64,000 nt of DNA, taken from NCBI RefSeq assembly GCF_019334305.1, contig NZ_JAHWGH010000007.1, positions 57,855 to 121,854 of the forward strand, given 5' to 3'. Under the pieces are notes generated by a model that ran no database searches, had not been told where the DNA came from, and worked only from the letters and a program-made list of their open reading frames with translations. Positions within the stretch are counted from its first letter, which is position 1. Each line of letters begins with the position of its first letter. This document shows, in pieces, positions 15,372-24,103 of the stretch. This DNA is from Rossellomorea orangium (GTDB lineage: Bacteria > Bacillota > Bacilli > Bacillales > Bacillaceae_B). A program made the position numbers and the translations under genes.

Positions 15372-15734
15372 TCATTTTTTAACATATTTCTTCAACTCAT
15401 CAGTTATGCGCTCTTTAAGGCCGGCATCCCCTGTAAATTTCACCCCATACTGAAAATCGGAAAGACCTTTCTTCTTTTTCCATTGGATCACACCAACAGA
15501 CGTGATTTCAGCAAAGCCTTCATCCAGCTGGAATGTCACCTGTAACCTGACTTCCTTTTCCAGATGGATGTCCAATAATGACTGAAGTCTGCATCCTTGA
15601 GGACTCAAGTCAACGATCTCCCCTTTGGCTGACTTGGATTGAATCGTTTGATCTCCTATCCCGACGATCGTAAACGAACAAGGGATGGGCTGTGAAAATG
15701 TAAAGCGATAGGATTCATCTCTCTTATACTTCAT
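15372..15734 (-). CDS. PilZ-domain protein, probable cyclic-di-GMP receptor-like
   Basis: The 120-aa protein is a single PilZ beta-barrel. It has a basic N-terminal segment (KRDESYRFTF) where the RxxxR motif normally lies, the conserved DLSPQGCRLQ (D/NxSxxG motif) at about residues 42-51, and a final strand FQYGVKFTG before a C-terminal helix. The arginine motif has four residues between the arginines instead of three, so ligand affinity is uncertain. There is no membrane anchor. In a window full of flagellar genes a motility link is tempting, but it is monocistronic and no partner is adjacent. Confidence 0.8.
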   Translation of the reverse strand: MKYKRDESYRFTFSQPIPCSFTIVGIGDQTIQSKSAKGEIVDLSPQGCRLQSLLDIHLEKEVRLQVTFQLDEGFAEITSVGVIQWKKKKGLSDFQYGVKFTGDAGLKERITDELKKYVKK

Positions 15735-15836
15735 GATAAATCTCCTCCGTCCCGTTCAATATCCAGATTCAGGGAACATACTTATTACCAATATTATAGC
15801 AAATAATAGTAAATGAAATGATTCTATTTGCAAAAA

Positions 15837-15912
15837 TTAAACAAACGTTTGATTAGTAGTCCGACCCCTTGAGATGAAAGGGTTCAGACATGTTAATCAA
15901 ACGTTTGTTTAA
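15837..15912 (-). repeat. Long hairpin with 19-bp perfect outer inverted repeats
   Basis: TTAAACAAACGTTTGATTA (15837-15855) recurs exactly inverted at 15894-15912. The inner sequences GTCCGACCCCTT and AAAGGGTTCAGAC pair further, so the whole 76 bases can fold into one stem of over 30 bp. On the minus strand a TTTAATTTTTG run follows, so it can end the eamA transcript. Each outer arm is itself centred on the palindrome CAAACGTTTG. Confidence 0.8.
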
Positions 15913-15917
15913 AGGTC

Positions 15918-16820
15918 TTACCTCGTCCCTGCAGGTAAGGATGAGATGATTTTCTTAGACTTCCTTGAAGACAGGAATACCCCGGCAAAGATGATCAGCA
16001 ACCCTAGAATGAGGTTGTGTGTCACCGGTTCCCCTAACAGCACGAAGCCCCAGATCATCGCAGTCCCCGGTATCAAATACGTCACCGTCGAGGCGAATTC
16101 CGGACTTCCATTGGTCATGATATAGAAATAAAGCAGCGTCGCGACACCTGAACCGAGACAACCCAGACCTAAAATACCAAGGATTACCTCACCTGATACT
16201 AAGTCACCGGCAGAGATTGGGTCAGTTATCATCATGCCCACAAACCCAACCGCTGCTCCGATCAATAGCTGGAACGTAGAAATCACGACCACGCTCGTTC
16301 CTGCCAAATACTTTTTTGTAAATTGAGAAGCAAACGCATAGCTCATCGTCGCGAGTACCATCGTCCCCACCCCTACAAAATCAGAGGAAAAGATTCCGCT
16401 CACTTCAAAATTCATCAGGACAAGAATACCGATGAAACCGACCGCGATTCCAATCCACTGGTATCCAGTCAACACGACGGCAAAGAATAAGAATCCGATC
16501 AGCCCAGTCCAGATCGGCGTCGTCGCATTCAGGATGGAAGCCGTGTTGCTATTGATCTGCGTCTCACTTAAGGCAATCAATGTCCATGGAAGTGCTGCAT
16601 TCCCGATCCCCACCACAAATAGCTTCCATAAGGGGAGTGGTTTTCCCCCTTCCTTTTTCTTTTGGATGAAAAAGATAGGGAGAAGCACAAGGGCGCCTGC
16701 CAGGCATCTGAGGAATACAGTCCCCCACACCCCTGCAGGTTCCACGAGCCATTTGATGAAGACGAAGGACATTCCCCAGATCATGCTTAAGCCGATCAAG
16801 GCGGTATATAGTCTGGCCAA
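15918..16820 (-). CDS. EamA/DMT family transporter
   Basis: A 300-aa integral membrane protein with about ten hydrophobic segments arranged as two EamA repeats (about residues 5-135 and 150-285), the drug/metabolite transporter layout. The first repeat carries IGLSMIWGMSFVFIKW and FLRCLAGALVLLPIF; the second carries GVGTMVLATMSYAFASQFTK and a closing GLLIIFAGVFLSSRK. It probably exports a small metabolite or amino acid; the substrate cannot be told from sequence. It is monocistronic and ends at the 76-base hairpin. Confidence 0.88.
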   Translation of the reverse strand: MARLYTALIGLSMIWGMSFVFIKWLVEPAGVWGTVFLRCLAGALVLLPIFFIQKKKEGGKPLPLWKLFVVGIGNAALPWTLIALSETQINSNTASILNATTPIWTGLIGFLFFAVVLTGYQWIGIAVGFIGILVLMNFEVSGIFSSDFVGVGTMVLATMSYAFASQFTKKYLAGTSVVVISTFQLLIGAAVGFVGMMITDPISAGDLVSGEVILGILGLGCLGSGVATLLYFYIMTNGSPEFASTVTYLIPGTAMIWGFVLLGEPVTHNLILGLLIIFAGVFLSSRKSKKIISSLPAGTR

Positions 16821-16929
16821 TTCGCTTCCTCCTTCTTATTTATGTATAGTTTAGTAGATAAATAGATGTTATAGCATATTTCCGTTTATTTTATCCTACT
16901 CTTTCGTAAAATGAAATACTTTCTCAACA

Positions 16930-16965
16930 CAAAAAAACCAGCCTACTTTGTCCCATAGCCTGGTT
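16930..16965 (-). terminator. Terminator after the 41-aa gene
   Basis: On the minus strand AACCAGGCTA and TAGGCTGGTT pair (one mismatch) and are followed by a T7 run. Confidence 0.7.
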
Positions 16966-16988
16966 TAAATATAAGTGATTCCTATTTT

Positions 16989-17114
16989 TTATTTTTTTAC
17001 ACTTGGGACAGGCTTCAATCTGCGATACTTTCTGACTCTTGCAGCTTCGAGTTCATTGTGTTCCCTGGCGTCCTTTTCAAACAACTCACGTGCTTTCGCA
17101 TAGATCATAGACAT
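16989..17114 (-). CDS. Small basic protein of unknown function (41 aa)
   Basis: The frame opens at ATG 17114 behind a strong ribosome site (AAGGAGGGCGAG, 6-12 bases upstream) and encodes MSMIYAKARELFEKDARE, continuing HNELEAARVRKYRRLKPVPS and ending VKK. It is charged and predominantly helical, with a basic end, no cysteine and no membrane segment. A good terminator follows 24 bases after the stop. The ribosome site, codon pattern and dedicated terminator support a real gene. I do not recognise the family. Confidence 0.65.
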   Translation of the reverse strand: MSMIYAKARELFEKDAREHNELEAARVRKYRRLKPVPSVKK

Positions 17115-17192
17115 GGTGCTCGCCCTCCTTTTTGTAAAATGTAGTAAACTTTTCCCGATTTTATGTGTTTAAAACCAAATTTCTTAAAAAAA

Positions 17193-17711
17193 TTATCTTG
17201 ATTCTTTTTTTCTGCTTTCAATATAGGTCTTTTCTTCTTTGGATGAAAGTAAATCTGTCGCTATGCCGACATTCCCATCCTGGATCCTCCAGATGGCATT
17301 GTGATCACTGACTGCTTCGGAATAATCACCGTTTTTCCATCTCGTGAGGATTTTTTCATAAGTCGGTTCATATTTATAATTGTTCACCTTTAATTGAGAT
17401 AATAAAAAATCGATACGTTCATCCGTAATTTCATAGAAAGACCATTTTTCCTCCGCTTTTACCTTCTGATGACTCATGGCGTGAATGTACTGTTGTATAA
17501 GCTTTTCACTTAATGGCGTTTTTACATTTTCGTTAAATGGATTTTCGTCCCTGCTTATGTTCTGCGTTGAATCTGTTTCAACCCCTGCAGTCGAAACATC
17601 GCCACCTCCATTTAAAGGATTTGGTTCTAAGCTTCCTACTGCTATGTAGACCCCGATAGCTGTTACCAGGAGAACGCTGCACAAAATGATTCCGATGTTT
17701 TTCCTTTTCAT
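17193..17711 (-). CDS. Membrane-anchored or secreted protein of unknown function
   Basis: A 172-aa protein with an N-terminal basic-hydrophobic segment (KRKNIGIILCSVLLVTAIGV), which is probably an uncleaved signal anchor, then a low-complexity N/G/S/T linker to about residue 60 and a soluble helical domain (LSEKLIQQYIHAMSHQKVKA) with the conserved-looking WSFYEITDERIDFLLSQL and ILTRWKNGDYSEAVSDHNAI. The LCS at residues 10-12 is not a convincing lipobox because hydrophobic residues continue beyond it. It may belong to one of the DUF families of Bacillus surface proteins (DUF6241 is a guess). It starts alone, opposite the MFS gene. Confidence 0.7.
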   Translation of the reverse strand: MKRKNIGIILCSVLLVTAIGVYIAVGSLEPNPLNGGGDVSTAGVETDSTQNISRDENPFNENVKTPLSEKLIQQYIHAMSHQKVKAEEKWSFYEITDERIDFLLSQLKVNNYKYEPTYEKILTRWKNGDYSEAVSDHNAIWRIQDGNVGIATDLLSSKEEKTYIESRKKESR

Positions 17712-17898
17712 GGAATGCCCCCTATTCCTTCATATCTGTCGTTACTTCTTCTATTTCATATGAGGATAGTCCTGCTAAGTCAGTGATGTTTCAAATGACA
17801 TAGGAATGAATGTGGTTGTATTTCATGTGAGGCTCCTATATAATGACTCAATGTTTGTAAAATAATTTCCAACTCTACATAAAGGAGATCTGATAGAT

Positions 17899-19065
17899 TT
17901 GAAGAATCAGACGTGGTTATCACTTCAGTTCTTTGCGATTTTTTTCACATGGGGAATCTTCATTCCCTACTGGACGGCGTGGCTTGTGGAAAGTAAGGAC
18001 TTCTCCATATCGGCGGCGAGTACGGTCATCGCAGTCGGAATGATTGCCCGTTCGTTTTCGAGCTTTTTCGTTTTTCCGAAGTTGAGCCAAACAGTTTCAT
18101 TGGGACGATTATCAAGATGGCTTGTATTGATTTCAGCTGCTGCACTGCTGATGTTCCTGCCGATGAATTCGTTCGGGATGGTTATCGGATGTATGGTCGT
18201 ATTCAGCCTGGTTTATCCAATGCTCCTTCCAATGGTTGAAAGCATGGCGGCTGTAATGATGAAGGAAGATGGGATTGATTATGGCCGGAGCCGGTCATGG
18301 GGATCGATCGGGTATACGACAGCACTTCTTGTGGTCGGATTTTTAACTTCGATTTTTACCGAGGGGGCCGTGATTTATCTTTTGTTCGGCGGAATTGTCG
18401 TGATTCTCCTTTCTTCTCTTATGAAGCTCCCACAGTCCATGAGCGGGACACGAGGGCAGGAGAAGCTGTCTTACCGTGGATTGCTGAAATCCCGGAAGTT
18501 CGTCTGGGCAATGGTGATTGTCGTCTTGATTCAAGGAGCACATGCTTCTTATTATAATTATGGGGTACTTTATTTGAAAGAGTTAGACGTGAGCGCCGTT
18601 TATATTGGTGTGATCTTGAATATTGCCGTGTTGTCTGAAATTGTGTTCTTTGCTTTTTCAGATCGGTTATTAAAAAGAAAGAGTATCTCTGTCATGTTCA
18701 TGATCGCAGCAGGGGCTGCTGTGACGCGTTGGACATTGTTGTTCCTATTCCCCAGCACCCCTGTCTTCATCTTTACCCAACTTTTCCACTCACTAACCCT
18801 CGGATTGACACATTATGCATTTATGAGGTTGATTTATGAAGAGTTGGAGAGTAAGGATATCCCAGCAGCCCAGGGAGTGTATACGTCCCTTGGCATGGGA
18901 TTGAGTACAGCGATTCTCACTTTTGTCGGTGGGTTTCTGTATGACATGTCACCGGGTACCGCGTTTTTAGGAATGGCGGTTGTGGTCGTTCCGTGCGTTG
19001 TGCTTGGCGGGTGGATGTATTGGAAGTATGATCGTGAGGCAAGAGGTGTGTTTAGTTATAAATAA
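17899..19065 (+). CDS. MFS transporter, HcaT-like (3-phenylpropionate type)
   Basis: A 388-aa transporter with about twelve membrane segments, resembling the MFS_1_like/HcaT group: LQFFAIFFTWGIFIPYWTAW at the N-terminus, YGRSRSWGSIGYTTALLVVG in the middle, and HSLTLGLTHYAFMRLIYEEL with DIPAAQGVYTSLGMGLSTAI in the C-terminal half. The start is TTG at 17899, set by AAAGGAGATC 9 bases upstream. Members import aromatic acids or nucleoside-like compounds; the substrate here is unknown. It is a single-gene transcript ending in a GC-rich terminator. Confidence 0.85.
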   Translation: MKNQTWLSLQFFAIFFTWGIFIPYWTAWLVESKDFSISAASTVIAVGMIARSFSSFFVFPKLSQTVSLGRLSRWLVLISAAALLMFLPMNSFGMVIGCMVVFSLVYPMLLPMVESMAAVMMKEDGIDYGRSRSWGSIGYTTALLVVGFLTSIFTEGAVIYLLFGGIVVILLSSLMKLPQSMSGTRGQEKLSYRGLLKSRKFVWAMVIVVLIQGAHASYYNYGVLYLKELDVSAVYIGVILNIAVLSEIVFFAFSDRLLKRKSISVMFMIAAGAAVTRWTLLFLFPSTPVFIFTQLFHSLTLGLTHYAFMRLIYEELESKDIPAAQGVYTSLGMGLSTAILTFVGGFLYDMSPGTAFLGMAVVVVPCVVLGGWMYWKYDREARGVFSYK

Positions 19066-19071
19066 AATGGT

Positions 19072-19102
19072 GACCGTCCGTTTTTCCCCGGGCGGTCTTT
19101 TT
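19072..19102 (+). terminator. Terminator of the MFS gene
   Basis: GACCGTCCG and CGGGCGGTC form a stem followed by TTTTTT. Confidence 0.8.
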
Positions 19103-19139
19103 TATAAAGGGAAATGTTTTGAGTAGATTGTGCCTTTTG

Positions 19140-19172
19140 TGAAAAAACGCCCCACCCCTACCAGGCAGGACG
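19140..19172 (-). terminator. Terminator of the LysM/NlpC gene
   Basis: On the minus strand AGCGTCCTGCC pairs imperfectly with GGGGTGGGGCGTT, followed by a T6 run. Confidence 0.6.
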
Positions 19173-19184
19173 CTTCAATCAATC

Positions 19185-20090
19185 TTAAAATCTCTTATAC
19201 CCAACAAACTTAGGATTCCAATACGTGTTACTCAATTTGGAAACGACAACACCGCTATCGGAAGCATGAATGAATTCCCCGTTTCCAACGTAAATTCCCA
19301 TATGACTTATGCCAGCTTTATATGTATTTTCGAAGAATACAAGGTCCCCTGCTTTCGGGCTGGATACGAAATAGGATTTGCTGTAATAGCCTTCAGTGTT
19401 CGTACGTGCAATCGATTGTCCCGCCTGGTTGAAGACATAGTAGATGAATCCGCTGCAGTCGAAGCCGGATGGTGTTGTGCCTCCCCATGCGTATGGAGTC
19501 CCTACGTATTTCTTGGCGATGTCAACGACGTTTGAAGTCGGGGCATCGGTTCCGCTTGAAGTTCCTTTAATCGTAAGTTTTTGACCAACATAAATGGAAT
19601 CAGAGGTTAAGCTGTTCCAGGATTTAATTGACGAAACACTTACATCATATTTTACCGCGATATGGGACAGGGTATCTCCTGACTGAACTGTATATGTACT
19701 TGATCCAGTTGACGAAGTGCTCACCCCACCAGAAGAAACGATTAACGTCTGTCCAGGATAGATCACATCATTCGTCAAGTTATTCCATGTTTTAAGTTCT
19801 GACACATAGACATCGAATTTTGCTCCGATCTTAGACAGGTAGTCGCCTGATTGAACGGTGTACGTCTTCGCCGTGGTTGGGGCGGAAACTTCCAGTACTT
19901 GATTTACATAGATCATATCAGAGCTCAGGTTGTTCCAGGATTTCAGGTTTGAAACGGTTGTATCATATTTATAAGCAATCAACGAAAGGGAGTCCCCTGA
20001 TTGTACGCGGTAAGATGCCGCTTCCGTTGAATTAGCAGCCATTGTCGAGATTAGTGCAGCAGTAGTAAATGCAATAATAGTCTTTTTCAA
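19185..20090 (-). CDS. Secreted LysM/NlpC-P60 D,L-endopeptidase
   Basis: A cell-wall hydrolase of the LytE/CwlS/LytF type, expected to cleave D-Glu-mDap bonds in peptidoglycan. A signal peptide ([20 protein letters not shown], cleavage near TEA-AS) is followed by three LysM modules (about residues 27-68, 77-119 and 134-176), each with the YxVQSGDxLSxI start, and an NlpC/P60 domain to the end. The catalytic Cys is in [10 protein letters not shown], the His in [10 protein letters not shown] and the third polar residue in [20 protein letters not shown] lies 5 bases before a TTG at 20090, which I take as the start; the upstream ATG at 20111 overlaps that ribosome site. The final length of 301 aa is typical. 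Confidence 0.93.
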   Translation of the reverse strand: MKKTIIAFTTAALISTMAANSTEAASYRVQSGDSLSLIAYKYDTTVSNLKSWNNLSSDMIYVNQVLEVSAPTTAKTYTVQSGDYLSKIGAKFDVYVSELKTWNNLTNDVIYPGQTLIVSSGGVSTSSTGSSTYTVQSGDTLSHIAVKYDVSVSSIKSWNSLTSDSIYVGQKLTIKGTSSGTDAPTSNVVDIAKKYVGTPYAWGGTTPSGFDCSGFIYYVFNQAGQSIARTNTEGYYSKSYFVSSPKAGDLVFFENTYKAGISHMGIYVGNGEFIHASDSGVVVSKLSNTYWNPKFVGYKRF

Positions 20091-20355
20091 AAAAATGTCT
20101 CCTTTATTCATAATGTCGAAATTTGTTGCTTGTCCATTATGGCTGAAGGAGATTGAGATTTTAATAGGCTAAAATTCTTATCTAAAGAAAAATCAGGAAG
20201 AAACCCCAGTATAATAACACTTGGTACTTTATGGTCCTATTTCCAATGAATTTTAAAGTATGGTAATTCCGATATCATTATGGTTCCAGTTAAGTCATTT
20301 TAGAAATCTTTATATGATCTTTGAGTATAGAAATGAAAACGGCTACACTTTTTTA

Positions 20356-20384
20356 TTGACAACTTGTATATACATGAATACAAT
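20356..20384 (+). promoter_or_regulatory. Promoter of treP
   Basis: TTGACA (20356-20361), a 17-base spacer and TACAAT (20379-20384) form a near-consensus sigma-A promoter. A TreR operator fills the spacer. Confidence 0.8.
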
Positions 20385-20406
20385 AAAGTATATCTTGTAT
20401 ATACAA
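20364..20406 (+). promoter_or_regulatory. Twin TreR operators
   Basis: TTGTATATACAT (20364-20375) lies between -35 and -10, and the perfect palindrome TTGTATATACAA (20395-20406) lies just past the start point. These match the B. subtilis tre operator. Their centres are 31 bp apart, about three helical turns, so two TreR dimers would sit on one DNA face. Confidence 0.85.
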
Positions 20407-20420
20407 CACCCCGAACAAAA

Positions 20421-20436
20421 TGAAAGCGTTTTGACA
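20421..20436 (+). promoter_or_regulatory. Candidate cre (CcpA) site 1
   Basis: TGAAAGCGTTTTGACA resembles the cre consensus TGWAANCGNTNWCA, with a weaker right half. Its place downstream of the promoter fits CcpA roadblock repression. Confidence 0.5.
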
Positions 20437-20493
20437 AAAGCATGACATAAAGCGTTTTTCACATACTATTTAGGGGAATTCCATTAATAGAAA

Positions 20494-20507
20494 TGAAAGC
20501 GGGTACA
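20494..20507 (+). promoter_or_regulatory. Candidate cre (CcpA) site 2
   Basis: TGAAAGCGGGTACA has the full left half TGAAAGCG and the terminal CA. It lies 46 bases before the treP start. Confidence 0.45.
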
Positions 20508-20552
20508 ATCTAGACGCCCGGCATCTTTCACCATTCCAAGGGAGGGAATTTC

Positions 20553-21968
20553 ATGAGCGTGAAACGTGAAGACGTTCTCGAAATCATTGAAGCGATTGGC
20601 GGCAAGGAAAATATCCATACGGCCACGCACTGTGTGACTCGTCTTCGGCTGGTTCTGAATGACGAGAAAAAGGTTGATAAAGAGAGATTAGAGGCAATTG
20701 ACTTGGTGAAGGGGTCCTTCTCCTCAAACGGTCAGTTCCAGGTTGTCATTGGACAAGGTCTTGTAAATAAAGCGTATCAAATTTTGGCGGAAGAAACAGG
20801 GATCGAGCAGGCATCGAAGCAAGATGTAAAAAATGCCGCGACTCAGAACCTGAATCCACTTCAGCGTGCGATCAAGGTTCTGGCGGATATCTTCATTCCA
20901 ATCCTGCCGGCGATCGTAACGGCCGGTTTGTTGATGGGTCTGAATAATATCCTGACCGGACCGGGAATTTTCTATGATGAGAAATCGGTCATTGATGTTC
21001 ATAAACAATGGGCTGATTTCGCTTCGATCATTAACTTGATTGCCAACACGGCCTTTGTATTCTTGCCTGGGTTGATTGGTTGGTCTGCGGTCAAGCGCTT
21101 TGGCGGAAGTCCATTACTCGGTATCGTATTAGGTCTTATGCTGGTTCATCCGGACTTACTGAACGCCTGGTCGTATGCAAGTGCCGAAAAGATTCCTACG
21201 TGGAACTTATTTGGACTTGAAGTTGATAAGATCGGGTATCAGGGTCAGGTTCTCCCGATCTTATTTGCTTCATTATTATTAGCGAAAATTGAACAGTTTC
21301 TGGAAAAACGGGTCCACGATTCAATTAAGCTGTTGGTCGTTGCCCCGGTAGCGCTACTGATTACCGGATTTGCTGCGTTCATCCTGATCGGGCCAGTGAC
21401 ATTCTTCATTGGTAACATGCTGACTGACGGGGTGGTCTGGGTATTCGATCACTTCTCTTGGCTCGGCGGCCTTCTATATGGTGGACTATATGCGGTCATG
21501 GTCATTACCGGTATGCACCATACGTTCCTGGCAGTCGATTTACAGCTTGTATCAAATGCTGGCGGAACATTCCTATGGCCAATCCTGGCACTATCTAATA
21601 TCGCTCAAGGTTCTGCAGCACTAGCCATGATGTTTGTAGCGAAGAAAGAAAACGAAAAACTGCGCGGTTTGGCAGGAACCTCTGCCCTCTCCGCTTATCT
21701 CGGAATCACCGAGCCTGCCATGTTCGGGGTGAACCTGCGATATAAATATCCGTTCATCTCAGCATTGATCGGTTCTGCCATCGGCGGTGTGTTACTCGCC
21801 ATGACCGGTACGAAAGCCTTCTCCATCGGTGTCGGCGGACTGCCTGGTATCCTGTCCATCAAATCGGAATACTGGCTGCCATTTGCCATTGGAATGGTCA
21901 TCGCCATCGTCGTACCATTCGTCCTGACCATGATCTGGTCGAAATTTAGTAAGAACGAAGTAGCCTAA
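20553..21968 (+). CDS. treP: PTS trehalose-specific EIIBC component
   Basis: The 471-aa permease imports trehalose and phosphorylates it to trehalose 6-phosphate. The EIIB domain (residues 1-80) has its phospho-cysteine in THCVTRLRLVL, followed by the EIIC membrane domain (about 105-460) with the conserved TGMHHTFLAVDLQL and LGITEPAMFGVNLRYKYPFI. There is no EIIA domain, so a general EIIA (such as that of the glucose system) must supply phosphate. The start at 20553 follows AAGGGAGG. Regulation is by TreR operators and cre sites upstream. The substrate call is secured by treA and the TreR boxes. Confidence 0.95.
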   Translation: MSVKREDVLEIIEAIGGKENIHTATHCVTRLRLVLNDEKKVDKERLEAIDLVKGSFSSNGQFQVVIGQGLVNKAYQILAEETGIEQASKQDVKNAATQNLNPLQRAIKVLADIFIPILPAIVTAGLLMGLNNILTGPGIFYDEKSVIDVHKQWADFASIINLIANTAFVFLPGLIGWSAVKRFGGSPLLGIVLGLMLVHPDLLNAWSYASAEKIPTWNLFGLEVDKIGYQGQVLPILFASLLLAKIEQFLEKRVHDSIKLLVVAPVALLITGFAAFILIGPVTFFIGNMLTDGVVWVFDHFSWLGGLLYGGLYAVMVITGMHHTFLAVDLQLVSNAGGTFLWPILALSNIAQGSAALAMMFVAKKENEKLRGLAGTSALSAYLGITEPAMFGVNLRYKYPFISALIGSAIGGVLLAMTGTKAFSIGVGGLPGILSIKSEYWLPFAIGMVIAIVVPFVLTMIWSKFSKNEVA

Positions 21969-22007
21969 ATCATAGAAACCATAGATAGAGAAAAGAGTTG
22001 CAACAAC

Positions 22008-22019
22008 TTGTATATACAA
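22008..22019 (+). promoter_or_regulatory. Third TreR operator, between treP and treA
   Basis: A perfect TTGTATATACAA lies 40 bases after the treP stop. TTGCAA (21998-22003) 17 bases before TTAAAC (22021-22026) could be a weak promoter, so treA may have its own TreR-controlled start. Confidence 0.7.
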
Positions 22020-22030
22020 GTTAAACTAAG

Positions 22031-22096
22031 GGGGACAAATGAATTCTTAGCACTTGCCTGTAAAGGATAGTGACGGGATTGTTTGTCCCCTTTTCT
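22031..22096 (+). terminator. Possible terminator between treP and treA
   Basis: GGGGACAAA (22031-22039) and TTTGTCCCC (22082-22090) are perfect 9-bp arms around a 42-base loop, followed by TTTTCTT. It lies just downstream of the TreR operator. The long loop makes it weaker or conditional. Confidence 0.5.
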
Positions 22097-22102
22097 TATT
22101 AT

Positions 22103-22283
22103 AGGGACGGACCTCCAAACCCGCTGGTTTTGGAGCATCCTTTCCTATTAGGTAAGGGTTTTAGACGAATAATGGAAGGTCCGTCCCTCTCAATTGATAG
22201 ACTTCCGAAGAACAAATCTCATCAAATCAACGATTATGTATAACTAAAGCGGCGGATTAACAGAAAAAGTGAGGTCCGTCCCT
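22103..22283. repeat. Repeat-derived insert between treP and treA (GGGACGGACC family)
   Basis: AGGGACGGACCT at 22103-22114 is repeated in inverted orientation, AGGTCCGTCCCT, at 22177-22188 and again at 22272-22283. The two inverted copies are direct repeats of each other 95 bp apart. The segment has no coding frame and separates two genes that are closely spaced in most tre operons. It looks like one or two nested, hairpin-forming mobile repeats. Confidence 0.75.
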
Positions 22284-22305
22284 AAATATAAGTAAAGGAT
22301 GGTGC

Positions 22306-23997
22306 GTGTTTATGAAGCAGCCTTGGTGGAAGAAAGCGGTTGTGTATCAGATTTATCCGAAGAGTTTTTATGATACGTCGGGGAATGGCGTTGGGGATAT
22401 TAAGGGGATTACGGCGAAGCTGGATTATTTGAAGGAGCTTGGGGTTGATGTGGTGTGGATTACGCCTATTTATAAGTCTCCTCAAAATGATAATGGGTAT
22501 GATATCAGTGACTATTTCAATATTCACGATGAGTATGGGACGATGGGGGATTTTGATGAGTTGTTGGAACAGGCACACGCCCGCGGCATTAAGATCATCA
22601 TGGACATCGTGATCAATCATACGTCGACGGAGAATCAGTGGTTTATCGAGTCACGGAAATCAAAGGACAATGAGTATCGTGACTTCTATATATGGAGAGA
22701 CGGTAACCCTGATGGTTCAGAGCCTACGAACTGGCAGTCTAAGTTCGGCGGTAACGCGTGGCAGTATGATGAGGAAACGGGGCAGTACTACCTCCACCTC
22801 TTTGACGTCACTCAGGCAGACCTTAACTGGGAGAATGATAAAGTAAGAAAGAAACTATATGACATGATGCACTTCTGGCTCAAAAAAGGAGTCGACGGCT
22901 TCCGTCTCGACGTCATCAACCTCATCTCAAAAGATCAGGATTTCCCGGATGACGACGGTTCCATCGCACCGGGAGACGGACGCAAGTTCTACACAGACGG
23001 TCCCAAGGTCCATGAGTATATGCAGGAAATGAACAAGGAAGTGTTCTCTCAATACGACATCATGACCGTCGGGGAAATGTCGTCTACGACGATTGATCAT
23101 TGTATCAAGTACTCGAACCCGTCACGCAACGAACTCAGCATGACGTTCAACTTCCACCATCTGAAGGTGGATTATCCAAACGGCGAGAAATGGTCGGTCG
23201 CCGACTTCGACTTCCTGAAGCTGAAGGACATCCTGTCTATCTGGCAGCGTGAAATGCACGAAGGCGGCGGTTGGAACGCCCTCTTCTGGTGCAACCATGA
23301 TCAGCCGCGGATCGTGTCCCGCTACGGCGACGACGGAGAGTATCGCACAGAATCTGCGAAAATGCTCGCCACGACAATCCATATGATGCAGGGTACCCCT
23401 TATATTTATCAGGGAGAGGAATTCGGGATGACGAACCCGAAATTCACAAGCATCGATGAATACCGTGACGTCGAGTCCATCAACATCTTTAATATTTTAA
23501 AAGAGCAAGGGAAATCAGAAGCAGAGATACTTGAGATCTTGCGCCATAAATCCCGTGACAACTCACGGACACCGGTGCAGTGGAACAGTGAAGAAAATGC
23601 CGGATTCACAAGCGGCACTCCTTGGATACCTGTGGCGAAAAACTATCAGGAAATCAATGCTGAGCAAGCACTGAAAGACGAAAACTCAGTGTTCTATCAC
23701 TATCAGAAGCTGAACAGTCTCCGTAAGGAATATGACATCATCGTCAACGGTGACTATCAGCTGATTTTGGAAGATCACCCTGATATTTTTGCTTATGTAC
23801 GAAATGGCGACGGTGAGAAACTACTTGTGGTGAATAACTTTTATAAGAAGGAAACGGAATTCACGTTGCCTCCTGAGTTGGACGTGAATGGCTGGACAAG
23901 CGAGATCCTCCTATCGAATTACGAGGATACAGCGAATGTATACGAGAACGTGGCGCTTCGTCCATATGAGTCTGTTGTGTTCCGTTTAACGAAATAA
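22306..23997 (+). CDS. treA: Trehalose-6-phosphate hydrolase (alpha,alpha-phosphotrehalase)
   Basis: A GH13 enzyme that splits cytoplasmic trehalose 6-phosphate into glucose and glucose 6-phosphate. The 563-aa protein has the four conserved regions: MDIVINHTS (I), GFRLDVINLI with the Asp nucleophile (II), MTVGEMSST with the Glu acid (III) and FWCNHDQPR with the transition-state Asp (IV). The GTG at 22306 is 6-8 bases after AAAGGATGG; the ATG at 22312 is an alternative, so the N-terminus is MFMKQPWW or MKQPWW. A strong terminator follows. Oligo-1,6-glucosidases are close relatives, but treP and the TreR boxes settle the assignment. Confidence 0.95.
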   Translation: MFMKQPWWKKAVVYQIYPKSFYDTSGNGVGDIKGITAKLDYLKELGVDVVWITPIYKSPQNDNGYDISDYFNIHDEYGTMGDFDELLEQAHARGIKIIMDIVINHTSTENQWFIESRKSKDNEYRDFYIWRDGNPDGSEPTNWQSKFGGNAWQYDEETGQYYLHLFDVTQADLNWENDKVRKKLYDMMHFWLKKGVDGFRLDVINLISKDQDFPDDDGSIAPGDGRKFYTDGPKVHEYMQEMNKEVFSQYDIMTVGEMSSTTIDHCIKYSNPSRNELSMTFNFHHLKVDYPNGEKWSVADFDFLKLKDILSIWQREMHEGGGWNALFWCNHDQPRIVSRYGDDGEYRTESAKMLATTIHMMQGTPYIYQGEEFGMTNPKFTSIDEYRDVESINIFNILKEQGKSEAEILEILRHKSRDNSRTPVQWNSEENAGFTSGTPWIPVAKNYQEINAEQALKDENSVFYHYQKLNSLRKEYDIIVNGDYQLILEDHPDIFAYVRNGDGEKLLVVNNFYKKETEFTLPPELDVNGWTSEILLSNYEDTANVYENVALRPYESVVFRLTK

Positions 23998-24002
23998 GGT
24001 AA

Positions 24003-24042
24003 AATAACGTTTGGGGTTTAGGCCCCGAACGTTATTTTTTTA
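24003..24042 (+). terminator. Terminator of treA
   Basis: AAATAACGTT and AACGTTATTT, extended by GGGG/CCCC, form a long stem followed by TTTTTTT. It separates treA from treR. Confidence 0.85.
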
Positions 24043-24103
24043 GGATTACATTAGTAAAAATATGGGTATTGTGTACGACAAACCCCTTTTTGAAAGGATG
24101 CTT

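Noticed and set aside
15837..15912. TetR-type operator pair controlling eamA
   Set aside because: The CAAACGTTTG palindromes look operator-like, but the element is at the 3' end of eamA and about 100 bases upstream of the unrelated PilZ gene, and the arms pair with each other. A terminator or repeat is simpler.
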